Shown: one piece after another, positions 1 to 5,140 of the stretch
Layout of the letters: each line of letters opens with the position of its first letter
Numbering within the stretch: position 1 is the first letter of the stretch
Origin: Cyanobacteria bacterium UBA8803
GTDB lineage: Bacteria; Cyanobacteriota; Cyanobacteriia; Cyanobacteriales; Coleofasciculaceae
Direction: 5' to 3'
DNA length: 7,521 bases
Assembly (NCBI GenBank): GCA_003505715.1
Contig: DNXU01000193.1
Span: forward strand, 1-7,521
Notes under the pieces: generated by a model
The model's database searches: none
What the model saw: the letters and a program-made list of their open reading frames with translations, nothing else
What the model was told of the DNA's origin: nothing
Made by a program: the position numbers and the translations under genes

Positions 1-34
1 GGGGGATCGGAGAGCACAATGCGTAAGTCCTAAC

Positions 35-451
35 TTAATTAGCACGTCGAAAACGATGGTAGGCAAATGTACCTCGTACAGCATTGATGAATGCTAGGAT
101 GAACAAAATAACAATGAAAAGACCAGCTCCGAAGTTAGAAGGATTGCTGATCCGCATAATAATCTGCTCTACTATGTACAGAACCAGTCCGGCAACGGCG
201 GCAAAGCGCGACATTTTGTGAATCCCCCAAGCGATCGCCACAAATATCCCCACATCCCAAAATGCCCATGCATCGATTGCGGGCATTCCCTCCGGCAGGG
301 AACCGCCAAGCGCTACTGAAACTATCGCAAAAATAGACGTAATGATGGCAACGAAAGCCGCTGCCCAAACGCCTTGTTGAGCAGCTTGTTTTGCCGTTTC
401 GATACTGTCGATCGATGCCCACAATTGATTTTTTTGCTTGTTGGAAGCCAT
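35..451 (-). CDS. Small four-helix integral membrane protein, function unknown
   Basis: I do not recognise a characterised family. The 138-residue product begins with a short polar, Gln/Lys-rich cytoplasmic-looking segment (residues 1-25). Four hydrophobic stretches follow at about residues 27-48, 61-78, 81-98 and 108-124, then a short basic tail containing RGTFAYHRFRR. A tail of the form RGTFAYH after the last helix recurs in small uncharacterised bacterial membrane proteins, as I recall them; no function is known to me. The start is well supported: on the minus strand AGGAGAT (457-463) lies just ahead of the ATG, and the same AGGAGATGA-type leader precedes the zinc-protein gene at 3799-4203. 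The gene stands alone, with about 290 bp to the next gene upstream. It is probably a real gene of the inner membrane; its role cannot be inferred from the neighbours. Confidence 0.8.
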   Translation of the reverse strand: MASNKQKNQLWASIDSIETAKQAAQQGVWAAAFVAIITSIFAIVSVALGGSLPEGMPAIDAWAFWDVGIFVAIAWGIHKMSRFAAVAGLVLYIVEQIIMRISNPSNFGAGLFIVILFILAFINAVRGTFAYHRFRRAN

Positions 452-456
452 AACTC

Positions 457-463
457 ATCTCCT
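457..463 (-). promoter_or_regulatory. Ribosome binding site of the 35-451 membrane protein
   Basis: The minus strand reads AGGAGAT followed by five bases and ATG. This is a strong Shine-Dalgarno match and fixes the start of the membrane-protein gene. No convincing -35/-10 pair could be assigned further upstream. Confidence 0.7.
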
Positions 464-579
464 AAATTTCAGGCTTTGATTTGTCTGCAATCTCAATTGC
501 TGTCTGTGCTCAGGTATCTCTATTGCGATATAGTTCTGACTCACCGGAGGTTATGCAATCCCTCTACCCACAAGCCGAG

Positions 580-607
580 TTGACCCTTCGGCTTCGCTCA
601 GGGTCAA
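580..607. repeat. Perfect 8-bp inverted repeat, cyanobacterial intergenic palindrome
   Basis: TTGACCCT (580-587) and AGGGTCAA (600-607) are perfect inverted copies around a 12-base spacer. The centre (tcggcttcgctc) plus arms has the 'cccttcggcttcgctcaggg' form that recurs as a dispersed intergenic palindrome in filamentous cyanobacteria. It lies between two minus-strand genes. It has no T-run after the stem on either strand, so it is more likely a dispersed repeat than an intrinsic terminator. Confidence 0.5.
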
Positions 608-630
608 TTATTGCGCCCTCATACCAAAAG

Positions 631-658
631 CCCCCTCTCCCATAAGCGGGGGAGGGGG
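631..658 (-). terminator. GC-rich hairpin, possible terminator of the 739-1068 gene
   Basis: CCCCCTCTCCC (631-641) pairs with GGGGGAGGGGG (648-658) through 11 positions with one G-T wobble and a 6-base loop. On the minus strand it lies 80 bp beyond the stop of the 109-residue gene and is followed by a short T stretch (gcttttgg), so it could end that transcript. The motif also resembles the 'cccctctccc' palindromes scattered through cyanobacterial intergenic DNA, so it may simply be a repeat copy. Confidence 0.45.
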
Positions 659-738
659 AGCAAGATACAATGCCAATACTATCCGGACATAATATCAGTT
701 AATTCTGATGCTACCGGAAACGATAGGAGGGTGGCATA

Positions 739-1068
739 CTACCACCAAATTCGATTTCCGTTTTCGTCCACTCGTGCTTGCCTAATTACATCAGAGATTT
801 CTTTGGCATCTTTCACATGATGGAGTGCCTTTTTCTCCCCATCTGAGTATTCCACAATAAAGTAGGTGGGTACTGTAATGCGATCGCCTGTAATGTCGGG
901 TACGTCTACAGCAACCTGTTTAGCCTTTTCTTCAATTGTTTGAGGCTTGTCAGCAATTCTATCTCCGGGATTAGCAGTTAAGTTTCTTTCCTTAACAGTT
1001 GGCTCATTTTGTGAATGCCAATCTACACTCACGGGTTGACGTATGGGATTTTCTAGCTGCTTTTTCAT
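739..1068 (-). CDS. Hypothetical 109-residue soluble protein
   Basis: Not a family I recognise. The product is hydrophilic, without signal peptide or membrane segment. The first 45 or so residues are rich in Asn, Gln, Lys and Glu and look disordered. The second half (about 50-109) is more ordered: a short strand pattern around PTYFIVEYSDGEKKAL (67-82), an amphipathic helix (HHVKDAKEISDVIRQAR, 83-99) and a tryptophan-ended tail (GNRIWW). The start ATG at 1066-1068 has no clear Shine-Dalgarno sequence. It is kept because it is the first Met and the composition is protein-like throughout, with a HIP1 octamer inside the coding part. A possible terminator hairpin lies downstream at 631-658. It is flanked on both sides by gaps of 200 bp or more, so it is probably monocistronic. 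No function is proposed. Confidence 0.6.
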   Translation of the reverse strand: MKKQLENPIRQPVSVDWHSQNEPTVKERNLTANPGDRIADKPQTIEEKAKQVAVDVPDITGDRITVPTYFIVEYSDGEKKALHHVKDAKEISDVIRQARVDENGNRIWW

Positions 1069-1275
1069 GGTTTTTTAGAATGCTTTCCAATGACTAAGCT
1101 CAGTCTAAAAAATACCCAGCACTGTTGACTCTCTCAAAGGAGAGATCCGGAGATCATCCCTTTTTTGTAAATCCATTAAGGTCGTATCTTACCGAGGTTT
1201 AGTTACCAGCGAACTCTTCACTAGTAATGGTGCGGAGAGCTTTCGCGTAACGCACCCTACGAATAGGTGATGGTG
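1069..1275. other. Intergenic spacer with short hairpins, no gene seen
   Basis: This 207-bp stretch holds no convincing reading frame. It contains a small stem TCTCTC/GAGAGA (1130-1135 with 1140-1145) and a repeat-like palindrome at 1229-1256, listed separately. It should contain the promoter of the 739-1068 gene and the 3' end of the transcript from 1276-1593, but neither could be assigned. Confidence 0.5.
1229..1256. repeat. Dispersed palindrome of the 'gtagggtgcgttacg' type
   Basis: GGTGCG (1229-1234) is the exact inverse of CGCACC (1251-1256), with the centre gagagctttcgcgtaa. The right half continues as taacgcaccctac, a form that recurs in intergenic DNA of many cyanobacteria as 'gtagggtgcgtta'. 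It lies just downstream of the 1276-1593 stop on the minus strand, where it could also fold in the mRNA 3' end. There is no T-run for an intrinsic terminator. Confidence 0.45.
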
Positions 1276-1593
1276 TTAATGATATTTCTCTAGGTCTAAA
1301 TCGCTTAAATACATTGCTTTGTTGCCCTTGAGAAGTAATCCTGCGTCGAGATAGGGGAATTTCTTTAATTCAATAACAAGCCCATAATCAGTTCCCTTGA
1401 GTACGAGACCTACAACCGTGTCCGTTGTTGAAATAGGGATGTAAGCCATATCTCTGACCCAATATTTGGTGTAGGAAAACGTGATGTTTGGATACGACAA
1501 CTCGACAATCTCCCATTCTTCTGAGAAAACCTCAAAGGGAGGATTATCAATAGAAAAGGTCTGTCCAATACTGAGCTGTTCATTTATGTCCAT
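1276..1593 (-). CDS. Hypothetical 105-residue protein downstream of the HtrA-type protease
   Basis: I do not recognise a family. The frame is open up to 1725, but the first 44 codons would overlap the protease gene in another frame and translate as basic, unprotein-like sequence. The ATG at 1591-1593 (start MDINEQLSIGQ) is the natural start, with a weak GGGCAAG upstream on the minus strand. The product alternates short hydrophobic and polar stretches, suggesting a mostly beta fold: FSIDNPPFEVFSEEWEIVEL at about residues 13-32, then NITFSY, VVGLVLKG and YGLVIELKKF. It ends with an acidic helix (YLSDLDLEKYH). No signal peptide or membrane segment is seen. It starts 28 bp after the protease stop on the same strand and may be cotranscribed with it. 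A role in proteolysis is not supported by any motif. Confidence 0.6.
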   Translation of the reverse strand: MDINEQLSIGQTFSIDNPPFEVFSEEWEIVELSYPNITFSYTKYWVRDMAYIPISTTDTVVGLVLKGTDYGLVIELKKFPYLDAGLLLKGNKAMYLSDLDLEKYH

Positions 1594-1600
1594 AATCTTG

Positions 1601-1642
1601 CCCTGCCCCGGTCCCCAATCCCTATTCTCTATTACCCAATTC
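1601..1642. repeat. Degenerate tandem heptamer (STRR-like) at the protease stop codon
   Basis: The plus strand can be read as six 7-base units: CCCTGCC, CCGGTCC, CCAATCC, CTATTCT, CTATTAC, CCAATTC. Short tandemly repeated heptanucleotides are an established feature of cyanobacterial genomes. This array covers the last codons and the stop of the protease and runs up to the start of the next gene. Confidence 0.5.
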
Positions 1643-2830
1643 CTCAGTACGAACCGATAGATTTGTAGCCTGAGTCCCGCGCTGCACCTTAATCTGTAGT
1701 ACTCGATCAACCCCACTATCTTCAACGATCCGCTGCACCTGATTAGCAGTAGTCACCGATTTTTCATCAATAGCAATGACAACATCCCCCCGCCGCAAAC
1801 CAGCAGCTTCTGCGGGTGAGTTAGGTATCACCTGTAGTACCAAAACCCCATTGATTTCTGGCACCATAAAAGCTGAGTTAGGATTACGATTGTTCTGGCG
1901 AGCTAGCTCAGGCGTTAGGTTAGCCATCCGAATGCCGATAAAGGGATGAGCGACTTTCTCCCCTCGCATTAACGTTGTAGAAATCGTTTTAGCTTTGTTG
2001 ATGGGAATGGCAAAACCAATACCCATCGCATCAGCACGAATGGCAGTATTGATACCAATAACTTCGCCCCGTTCATTTAATAACGGTCCACCAGAGTTCC
2101 CCGGATTAATCGCCGCATCCGTTTGAATAAAGTCCAGCCGCTTATCAGGAATCCCCACCTCAGCACTAGGACGTTGTAGAGTGCTGATAATGCCCAGTGT
2201 TACTGTATTATCCAGCCCCAAAGGATTGCCGACAGCGATCGCCCAATCCCCCACCTGCACTTGATTAGAATCCCCCAAAGCCGCAACGGGCAAATCTTTG
2301 CCATCAATTTTCACCACCGCTAAGTCAGTAACTTCATCAGTCCCCTGCACTTTCCCTTCAAACTGGCGTCCGTCTTTAAGAATTACCGTCACTTTATCCG
2401 CGCCACCCACCACATGGGCATTAGTTACAATCACACCGCTCCTATCAATAATGAAGCCAGATCCTTGACCCCGGAAGCTCCGTTCTTGAGGAATTTGAGC
2501 AAAACCTTCCTCACCAAAAAACCTCCGGAAAAAAGGATCGTCAAAAAATGGGTCTATGCCACGGCTGACGGTACGTTCGGTATTCAACCGCACCACCGCC
2601 GATCCGATCCGATTCACCGCACCTGTTACAAAACTGCCACGACTATTAGAATTAGGGGCGGGTTGCCCTTGAGCGAGTAAAGTTGGTTTAGCCTGGGCAC
2701 CGATCGGTACTGGAGTTGCCTGAGACGGCAATTGCCGATCGCTGCTAACCATCAACAAGGCTCCGACAGCGATCGCGAATAAATAACTAATAATTTGGCG
2801 TAAGAAGAAAGACAACTTTTTGGAGCGCAT
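1622..2830 (-). CDS. HhoA/HhoB/HtrA-family trypsin-like serine protease with PDZ domain
   Basis: This is a Deg/HtrA periplasmic protease, which degrades or refolds damaged envelope proteins under light, heat and oxidative stress in cyanobacteria. The 402-residue product starts with a basic N-terminus and a hydrophobic signal or anchor segment (about 11-29), followed by a Pro/Gln/Ala-rich linker. The trypsin-like domain spans about 65-290 with the full catalytic triad: His139 in TNAHVV, Asp169 in TDLAVVKI and Ser246 in NPGNSGGPL. One PDZ domain follows (about 298-393), with GVLVLQVIPNSPAEAAGLRRGD as its carboxylate-loop and core region. One PDZ and about 400 residues fit the Synechocystis HhoA/HhoB/HtrA group, but I cannot tell which of the three paralogues it is, so no symbol is given. 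The ATG at 2828-2830 has no strong Shine-Dalgarno sequence but directly precedes the signal segment. The last residues (about GNRE) are encoded by a heptamer repeat. It is divergent from the metal-sensor gene. Confidence 0.95.
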   Translation of the reverse strand: MRSKKLSFFLRQIISYLFAIAVGALLMVSSDRQLPSQATPVPIGAQAKPTLLAQGQPAPNSNSRGSFVTGAVNRIGSAVVRLNTERTVSRGIDPFFDDPFFRRFFGEEGFAQIPQERSFRGQGSGFIIDRSGVIVTNAHVVGGADKVTVILKDGRQFEGKVQGTDEVTDLAVVKIDGKDLPVAALGDSNQVQVGDWAIAVGNPLGLDNTVTLGIISTLQRPSAEVGIPDKRLDFIQTDAAINPGNSGGPLLNERGEVIGINTAIRADAMGIGFAIPINKAKTISTTLMRGEKVAHPFIGIRMANLTPELARQNNRNPNSAFMVPEINGVLVLQVIPNSPAEAAGLRRGDVVIAIDEKSVTTANQVQRIVEDSGVDRVLQIKVQRGTQATNLSVRTEELGNRE

Positions 2831-3014
2831 AGCATTTATCTTGAACTCGGTTTACTTTTTATGGCTGCGAGCACCTGTATAAGTTATTGTTACAGTTTCG
2901 TGACTTAACCTTAATTTATTGGATGACGTTGTTGCCACAGCCTGGGTTTCATCCCCAATTGCGTTCCCACAAGAACTTACTATCCAATTCTATTTTGAGG
3001 CTAATTGCTTTCAA

Positions 3015-3028
3015 GGGAACAGGGAACA
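3015..3028. repeat. Two tandem copies of heptamer GGGAACA
   Basis: GGGAACA GGGAACA is directly repeated and followed by another G. Heptamer tandem arrays of this type (gggaacaggg...) are common in cyanobacterial intergenic DNA. This is a minimal two-unit array. Confidence 0.5.
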
Positions 3029-3137
3029 GTGGATTGGTGATCAGCGATCGCTGCTTGAACTCGTGAACTCCTGCATTCTTCTGTTCTAGACTAGGATCGA
3101 CAAATACCAGAGTGCTAAACGTTCTCAACCGATAATT

Positions 3138-3141
3138 GGAG
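3138..3141 (+). promoter_or_regulatory. Ribosome binding site supporting the TTG start of the metal sensor
   Basis: GGAG lies eight bases ahead of TTG at 3150. The next in-frame Met codon is more than 60 codons downstream, inside the conserved CsoR domain, so the TTG with this site is the best start. Confidence 0.55.
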
Positions 3142-3149
3142 CTGAGCCA

Positions 3150-3530
3150 TTGACTAATGAAACCTGTGCCTTGTCTGGCCAAGACGAATATTCCTTAGAA
3201 GGGGATCTCAACCCCAACCACACCGAGCATCATCATGATGGATTATCTACCCACGGTCACATCCATAATGAAGAATCTCTGCGGCGAATTGTCAATCGTT
3301 TGTCTCGCATTGAGGGACATATTCGAGGAATTAAGACAATGGTGCAGGAAAGTCGCCCCTGTCCTGATGTACTAGTACAAATTGCCGCAGTACGAGGTGC
3401 CTTAAACCGAGTTGCCCGGATCATTTTAGACGAACATTTAACCGAGTGTATTGCTCGCGCTGCTGACCAAAGCAATATTGAGGCAGAAATTGAAGAATTA
3501 AAAGCCGCCTTAGATCGCTTTTTGCCCTAG
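3150..3530 (+). CDS. CsoR/RcnR-family metal-sensing repressor, InrS-like (nickel)
   Basis: This belongs to the CsoR/RcnR/FrmR (DUF156) family: small all-helical cytoplasmic repressors that release DNA when they bind metal. The 126-residue protein has a His-rich N-terminus (His24, 27-29, 35, 37, 39) followed by the family core from about residue 42 (RIVNRLSRIEGHIRGIKTMV). Ligands are visible: Cys71 in RPCPDVL, and His96 and Cys100 in HLTECI. The spacing of 25 and 4 residues is the classic Cys-His-Cys set. His39 lies 32 residues before Cys71, the same offset as His21 to Cys53 in the Synechocystis nickel sensor InrS (residue numbers from memory). I therefore infer a nickel sensor, with copper or cobalt as alternatives. 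The start is TTG with GGAG upstream. No transporter is adjacent, so its target promoter (an nrsD-type exporter, or its own gene) must lie elsewhere or in the upstream spacer. Confidence 0.88.
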   Translation: MTNETCALSGQDEYSLEGDLNPNHTEHHHDGLSTHGHIHNEESLRRIVNRLSRIEGHIRGIKTMVQESRPCPDVLVQIAAVRGALNRVARIILDEHLTECIARAADQSNIEAEIEELKAALDRFLP

Positions 3531-3552
3531 GATTCATGGGGGTTGAACTAAG

Positions 3553-3578
3553 AGTTGTGAACAACTGACAAGGAGTTG
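3553..3578 (+). other. Short dyad downstream of the metal sensor
   Basis: AGTTGT (3553-3558) and ACAACT (3561-3566) form a 14-bp near-palindrome. CAACT (3562-3566) can alternatively pair with AGTTG (3574-3578). The stem is followed by an A-run rather than a T-run, so it is not a standard plus-strand terminator. It may be a weak protein-binding dyad or chance. Confidence 0.25.
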
Positions 3579-3603
3579 AAAAAAGAGATAGGGTGGTTGA
3601 TTA

Positions 3604-3727
3604 AGGGACTTCCAAAAAATTAATTATCCAGTCCATCAGGGCGAGTCAAGTTATTTGGTCGGCAGAGTACTACATTGAAACAGCGACTCGCCCCTACATT
3701 GGATAATTTTTTATTTCCAATTCCCTA
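3604..3727. mobile_element. MITE-like palindromic element, about 124 bp
   Basis: Two arms of about 45 bases are imperfect inverted copies: AGGGACTTCC...AATTATCCA...GGGCGAGTC on the left, with the matching order inverted on the right. Exact blocks are AATTATCCA (3622-3630) with TGGATAATT (3700-3708), and GGGCGAGTC (3639-3647) with GACTCGCCC (3685-3693). The 37-base centre encodes nothing. The outer ends are AGGG and CCCT, and each is bordered by a TA dinucleotide, compatible with but not proof of a TA target duplication. No transposase is present, so it is a non-autonomous element or a relic. It sits between the metal-sensor and zinc-protein genes, whose 3' ends converge here. Confidence 0.6.
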
Positions 3728-3798
3728 AGTCCGGCAGTTCCTTAAGTGCGATCGCGCCAGGTTCGTAGTAACCAAACCTGAACCTCGCTACACCACTC

Positions 3799-4203
3799 TT
3801 AAAGATGCCTGGTTTCAGCAGGAGGTGACTCCCAGTTGTCGTTGTGTCCATCAAAATAACGGACGGGAAGATTTGCCAATTCCACATCACTCATATTGTC
3901 CAAGCAGGCAAGATTAACGGTGTAAAACGCTCTACCCTTCCTAGCCGAATAGCCATGCCAAAAGAGGTGTACTCCGCAGTGCTGGCAAAATCGATGATGG
4001 ATACTATGGGCACCAAATTGATAGTCATTCAAATCTGCTTCGCCCGCTAGCAGACGAAAGGCATCAGGTGTGAGAACAACTCCCCAAAGCCTAATCTTTG
4101 AACAGATTGAACAGTTACACCTGCCCGTTCCTGCACTCAAATCGATATCGGCTTCAAACCGCACTTTCCCACAGTGACAGCCTCCCTGGTATGTTTTCTC
4201 CAT
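3799..4203 (-). CDS. GFA/CENP-V-type zinc-binding protein
   Basis: This is a GFA-family protein (named for glutathione-dependent formaldehyde-activating enzyme), a small zinc-binding beta fold. Most members have no proven reaction and the original enzymatic claim has been disputed, so only the fold is called. The 134-residue product is a typical full length. The Cys pattern is complete: Cys9 and Cys11 in GGCHCGKVRF, Cys29, Cys31 and Cys34 in CNCSIC, and Cys73 and Cys76 in FCQHCGVHLF. FDGHNDNWE near the C-terminus is also typical of the family. There is no signal peptide, so it should be cytoplasmic. The start is secure: AGGAGA (minus strand, 4211-4216) is followed by seven bases and ATG. Its upstream region is the remnant of a VOC gene on the same strand, with the relic's stop codon about 17 bases before this ATG. 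Confidence 0.93.
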   Translation of the reverse strand: MEKTYQGGCHCGKVRFEADIDLSAGTGRCNCSICSKIRLWGVVLTPDAFRLLAGEADLNDYQFGAHSIHHRFCQHCGVHLFWHGYSARKGRAFYTVNLACLDNMSDVELANLPVRYFDGHNDNWESPPAETRHL

Positions 4204-4210
4204 GAGTTCA

Positions 4211-4216
4211 TCTCCT
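4211..4216 (-). promoter_or_regulatory. Ribosome binding site of the GFA-family gene
   Basis: The minus strand reads AGGAGA, then a 7-base spacer and ATG. The AT-rich stretch just upstream (TTATATAA, 4219-4226) and TAGAAT (about 4233-4238) are -10-like, but no -35 could be matched. Confidence 0.7.
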
Positions 4217-4219
4217 GTT

Positions 4220-4357
4220 TTATATAATTAGCATTCTAAACTCTCCAGCTGGGAGAGCCACTTTTTTCACAAAGTCCAAAACCTCTGTGTAGAACTTCAA
4301 GACTTTTTCCTGGTCATTGACAAATATAGAGCGAGTGCGATCGCTGGTGGAACCATT
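4220..4357 (-). pseudogene. N-terminal remnant of a VOC (glyoxalase/bleomycin-resistance fold) gene
   Basis: Reading the minus strand in one frame from about 4357 to the TAA at 4220-4222 gives about 45 codons. They include SIFVNDQEKVLKFYTEVLDF and then VKKVALPAGEFRMLI. This is the usual first beta-alpha-beta unit of VOC metalloproteins: a strand, then the D-Q-E-x-x-x-x-FY-T-x-x-L-x-F helix, then a loop and strand. A full VOC domain has about 120 residues. Here the frame stops after the first third, and no start codon or ribosome site precedes it (no Met in frame before the first strand). I call it a decayed 5' fragment. Its 3' end now lies immediately upstream of the GFA gene, and its 5' end abuts the leader of the reductase gene. 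A short independent peptide is possible but unlikely. Confidence 0.6.
4241..4257. other. Short hairpin upstream of the GFA gene
   Basis: CTCTCC (4241-4246) pairs with GGAGAG (4252-4257) around a 5-base loop, with CAGCTG at the centre. It lies 38-54 bases ahead of the GFA start and could be an operator or leader hairpin. It also falls within the VOC relic (codons of LPAGEF), so coincidence is quite possible. Confidence 0.25.
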
Positions 4358-4367
4358 AATAAAATCC

Positions 4368-4372
4368 AAGGA
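4368..4372 (+). promoter_or_regulatory. Ribosome binding site that decides the reductase start
   Basis: AAGGA overlaps an upstream ATG (4372) but has an ideal 8-base distance to the ATG at 4381, so the latter is chosen. Confidence 0.6.
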
Positions 4373-4380
4373 TGTTGAGA

Positions 4381-4953
4381 ATGTCTAAACTAAAATACTT
4401 TGTTGCTTGTACCGTCGATCGATTTATCGCCCGCAAAGATGGTTCATTTGACTTTTTTCTGACAGAAGGAGAACAGGTTGCTGATTTGCTGACCAACTTT
4501 CCTGAAACCATTCCGGTTCACTTTCGGGATCAACTGGGTATTACGGCTGAGAATCAGCACTTTGATAGCGTTTTGATGGGACGCAAAACCTACGAAGTCG
4601 GAGTCAAAGAAGGAATTACAAATCCCTATCCGCAAATGAGACAGTACCTCTTCTCGCGAAGCTTAAAGGAGAGTCCCGACCCAGCAGTTGAGCTTGTCTC
4701 ATCTGATCCGGTGGCATTTGTTAGAGAACTAAAGCAGCGACCCGGTAAAGATATCTGGCTGTGTGGTGGTGGAGATTTAGCAAGCGTACTTTTTCCAGCG
4801 ATCGACGAAATGATTCTGAAGGTGCATCCGTTTCTACTCGGTTCAGGCATTCCACTCTTTTCAAGTGCTATTCACTTAACTTCTCTGGAACTACTTGAAA
4901 GCAAAGTTTACAACAACGGTTTCATGTTGCTGCACTACCGATTAAAGCATTGA
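4381..4953 (+). CDS. RibD_C / dihydrofolate-reductase-like family protein
   Basis: This is a member of the RibD C-terminal-domain family (YwjB/YyaP type), NADPH-binding Rossmann-like proteins related to dihydrofolate reductase; most have no known substrate. The ATG at 4381 is preferred, giving 190 residues, because AAGGA (4368-4372) lies eight bases ahead of it. The ATG at 4372 overlaps that site and would leave no spacer. Conserved pieces appear in order: an N-terminal strand and loop (KYFVACTVDRFIARKDGSFD, 5-24), VLMGRKTYE (64-72), a central segment on to WLCGGGDLA (126-134), and the C-terminal HPFLLGSGIPLF (149-160). The usual S-L-D-G-F-I-A loop reads T-V-D-R-F-I-A here, so a normally conserved glycine is arginine; this could affect substrate binding. 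There is no membrane segment. It stands alone, divergent from the VOC relic. Confidence 0.92.
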   Translation: MSKLKYFVACTVDRFIARKDGSFDFFLTEGEQVADLLTNFPETIPVHFRDQLGITAENQHFDSVLMGRKTYEVGVKEGITNPYPQMRQYLFSRSLKESPDPAVELVSSDPVAFVRELKQRPGKDIWLCGGGDLASVLFPAIDEMILKVHPFLLGSGIPLFSSAIHLTSLELLESKVYNNGFMLLHYRLKH

Positions 4954-4980
4954 CATGAAAGTGTAAGATCGCATCTGTAG

Positions 4981-5130
4981 TCAGTGTCCAGCTTTACGCT
5001 CACCAATGTCCCTGGCAATCGTCTCAACTATCCTTTCGGCTAGTGAAATGGTGGAGCGATCGCGCCACACTAGAATCAAGCGCGGATTAAAACAGACTAA
5101 TGTCCCATACCGCCAATCCAACAGATAGGA
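4981..5130 (-). pseudogene. Possible C-terminal fragment of a lost gene
   Basis: On the minus strand the last 48 or so codons before a TGA at 4981-4983 read as plausible protein: WRYGTLVCFNPRLILVW followed by RDRSTISLAERIVETIARDI. Upstream of about 5130 the same frame runs antisense through the MAPEG gene and turns into basic, low-quality sequence. A real gene therefore cannot extend there, but a truncated 3' end could. I do not recognise a family. Chance open sequence is the main alternative. Confidence 0.25.
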
Positions 5131-5131
5131 G
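5127..5131 (+). promoter_or_regulatory. Ribosome binding site of the MAPEG gene
   Basis: AGGAG is followed by nine bases and the ATG at 5141. It supports this start over in-frame Met codons 9 and 17. Confidence 0.65.
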
Positions 5132-5140
5132 TGATAACGA

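Larger units (their letters stand above)
2831..3149. promoter_or_regulatory. Divergent control region between protease and metal sensor
   Basis: This 319-bp spacer must hold the promoters of both flanking genes. On the protease side, the minus strand carries TTATACA-like -10 candidates around 2875-2885, without a good -35. On the sensor side, GATAAT (3131-3136) looks like a -10 but lies very close to the TTG start. The region also has two tandem copies of GGGAACA (3015-3028) and a HIP1 octamer (3044-3051). A typical CsoR/InrS operator (an inverted repeat with a G/C run) was not identified. Confidence 0.4.

Noticed and set aside
1594..1725. Longer start for the 1276-1593 gene
   Set aside because: It would overlap the protease gene by about 100 bp in another frame and adds a basic stretch typical of shadow translation; the ATG at 1593 is better.
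2414..2680. Plus-strand frame inside the protease gene
   Set aside because: Antisense to a well-supported catalytic domain, with no protein-like features.
2949..3182. Minus-strand frame of 77 codons in the spacer upstream of the metal sensor
   Set aside because: It runs through the heptamer repeat (giving the common artefact LFPVPLK) and overlaps the start of the sensor gene; no ribosome site or recognisable domain.
4372..4380. Upstream ATG for the RibD_C gene
   Set aside because: The AAGGA ribosome site overlaps this ATG, leaving no spacer; the ATG at 4381 has correct spacing.
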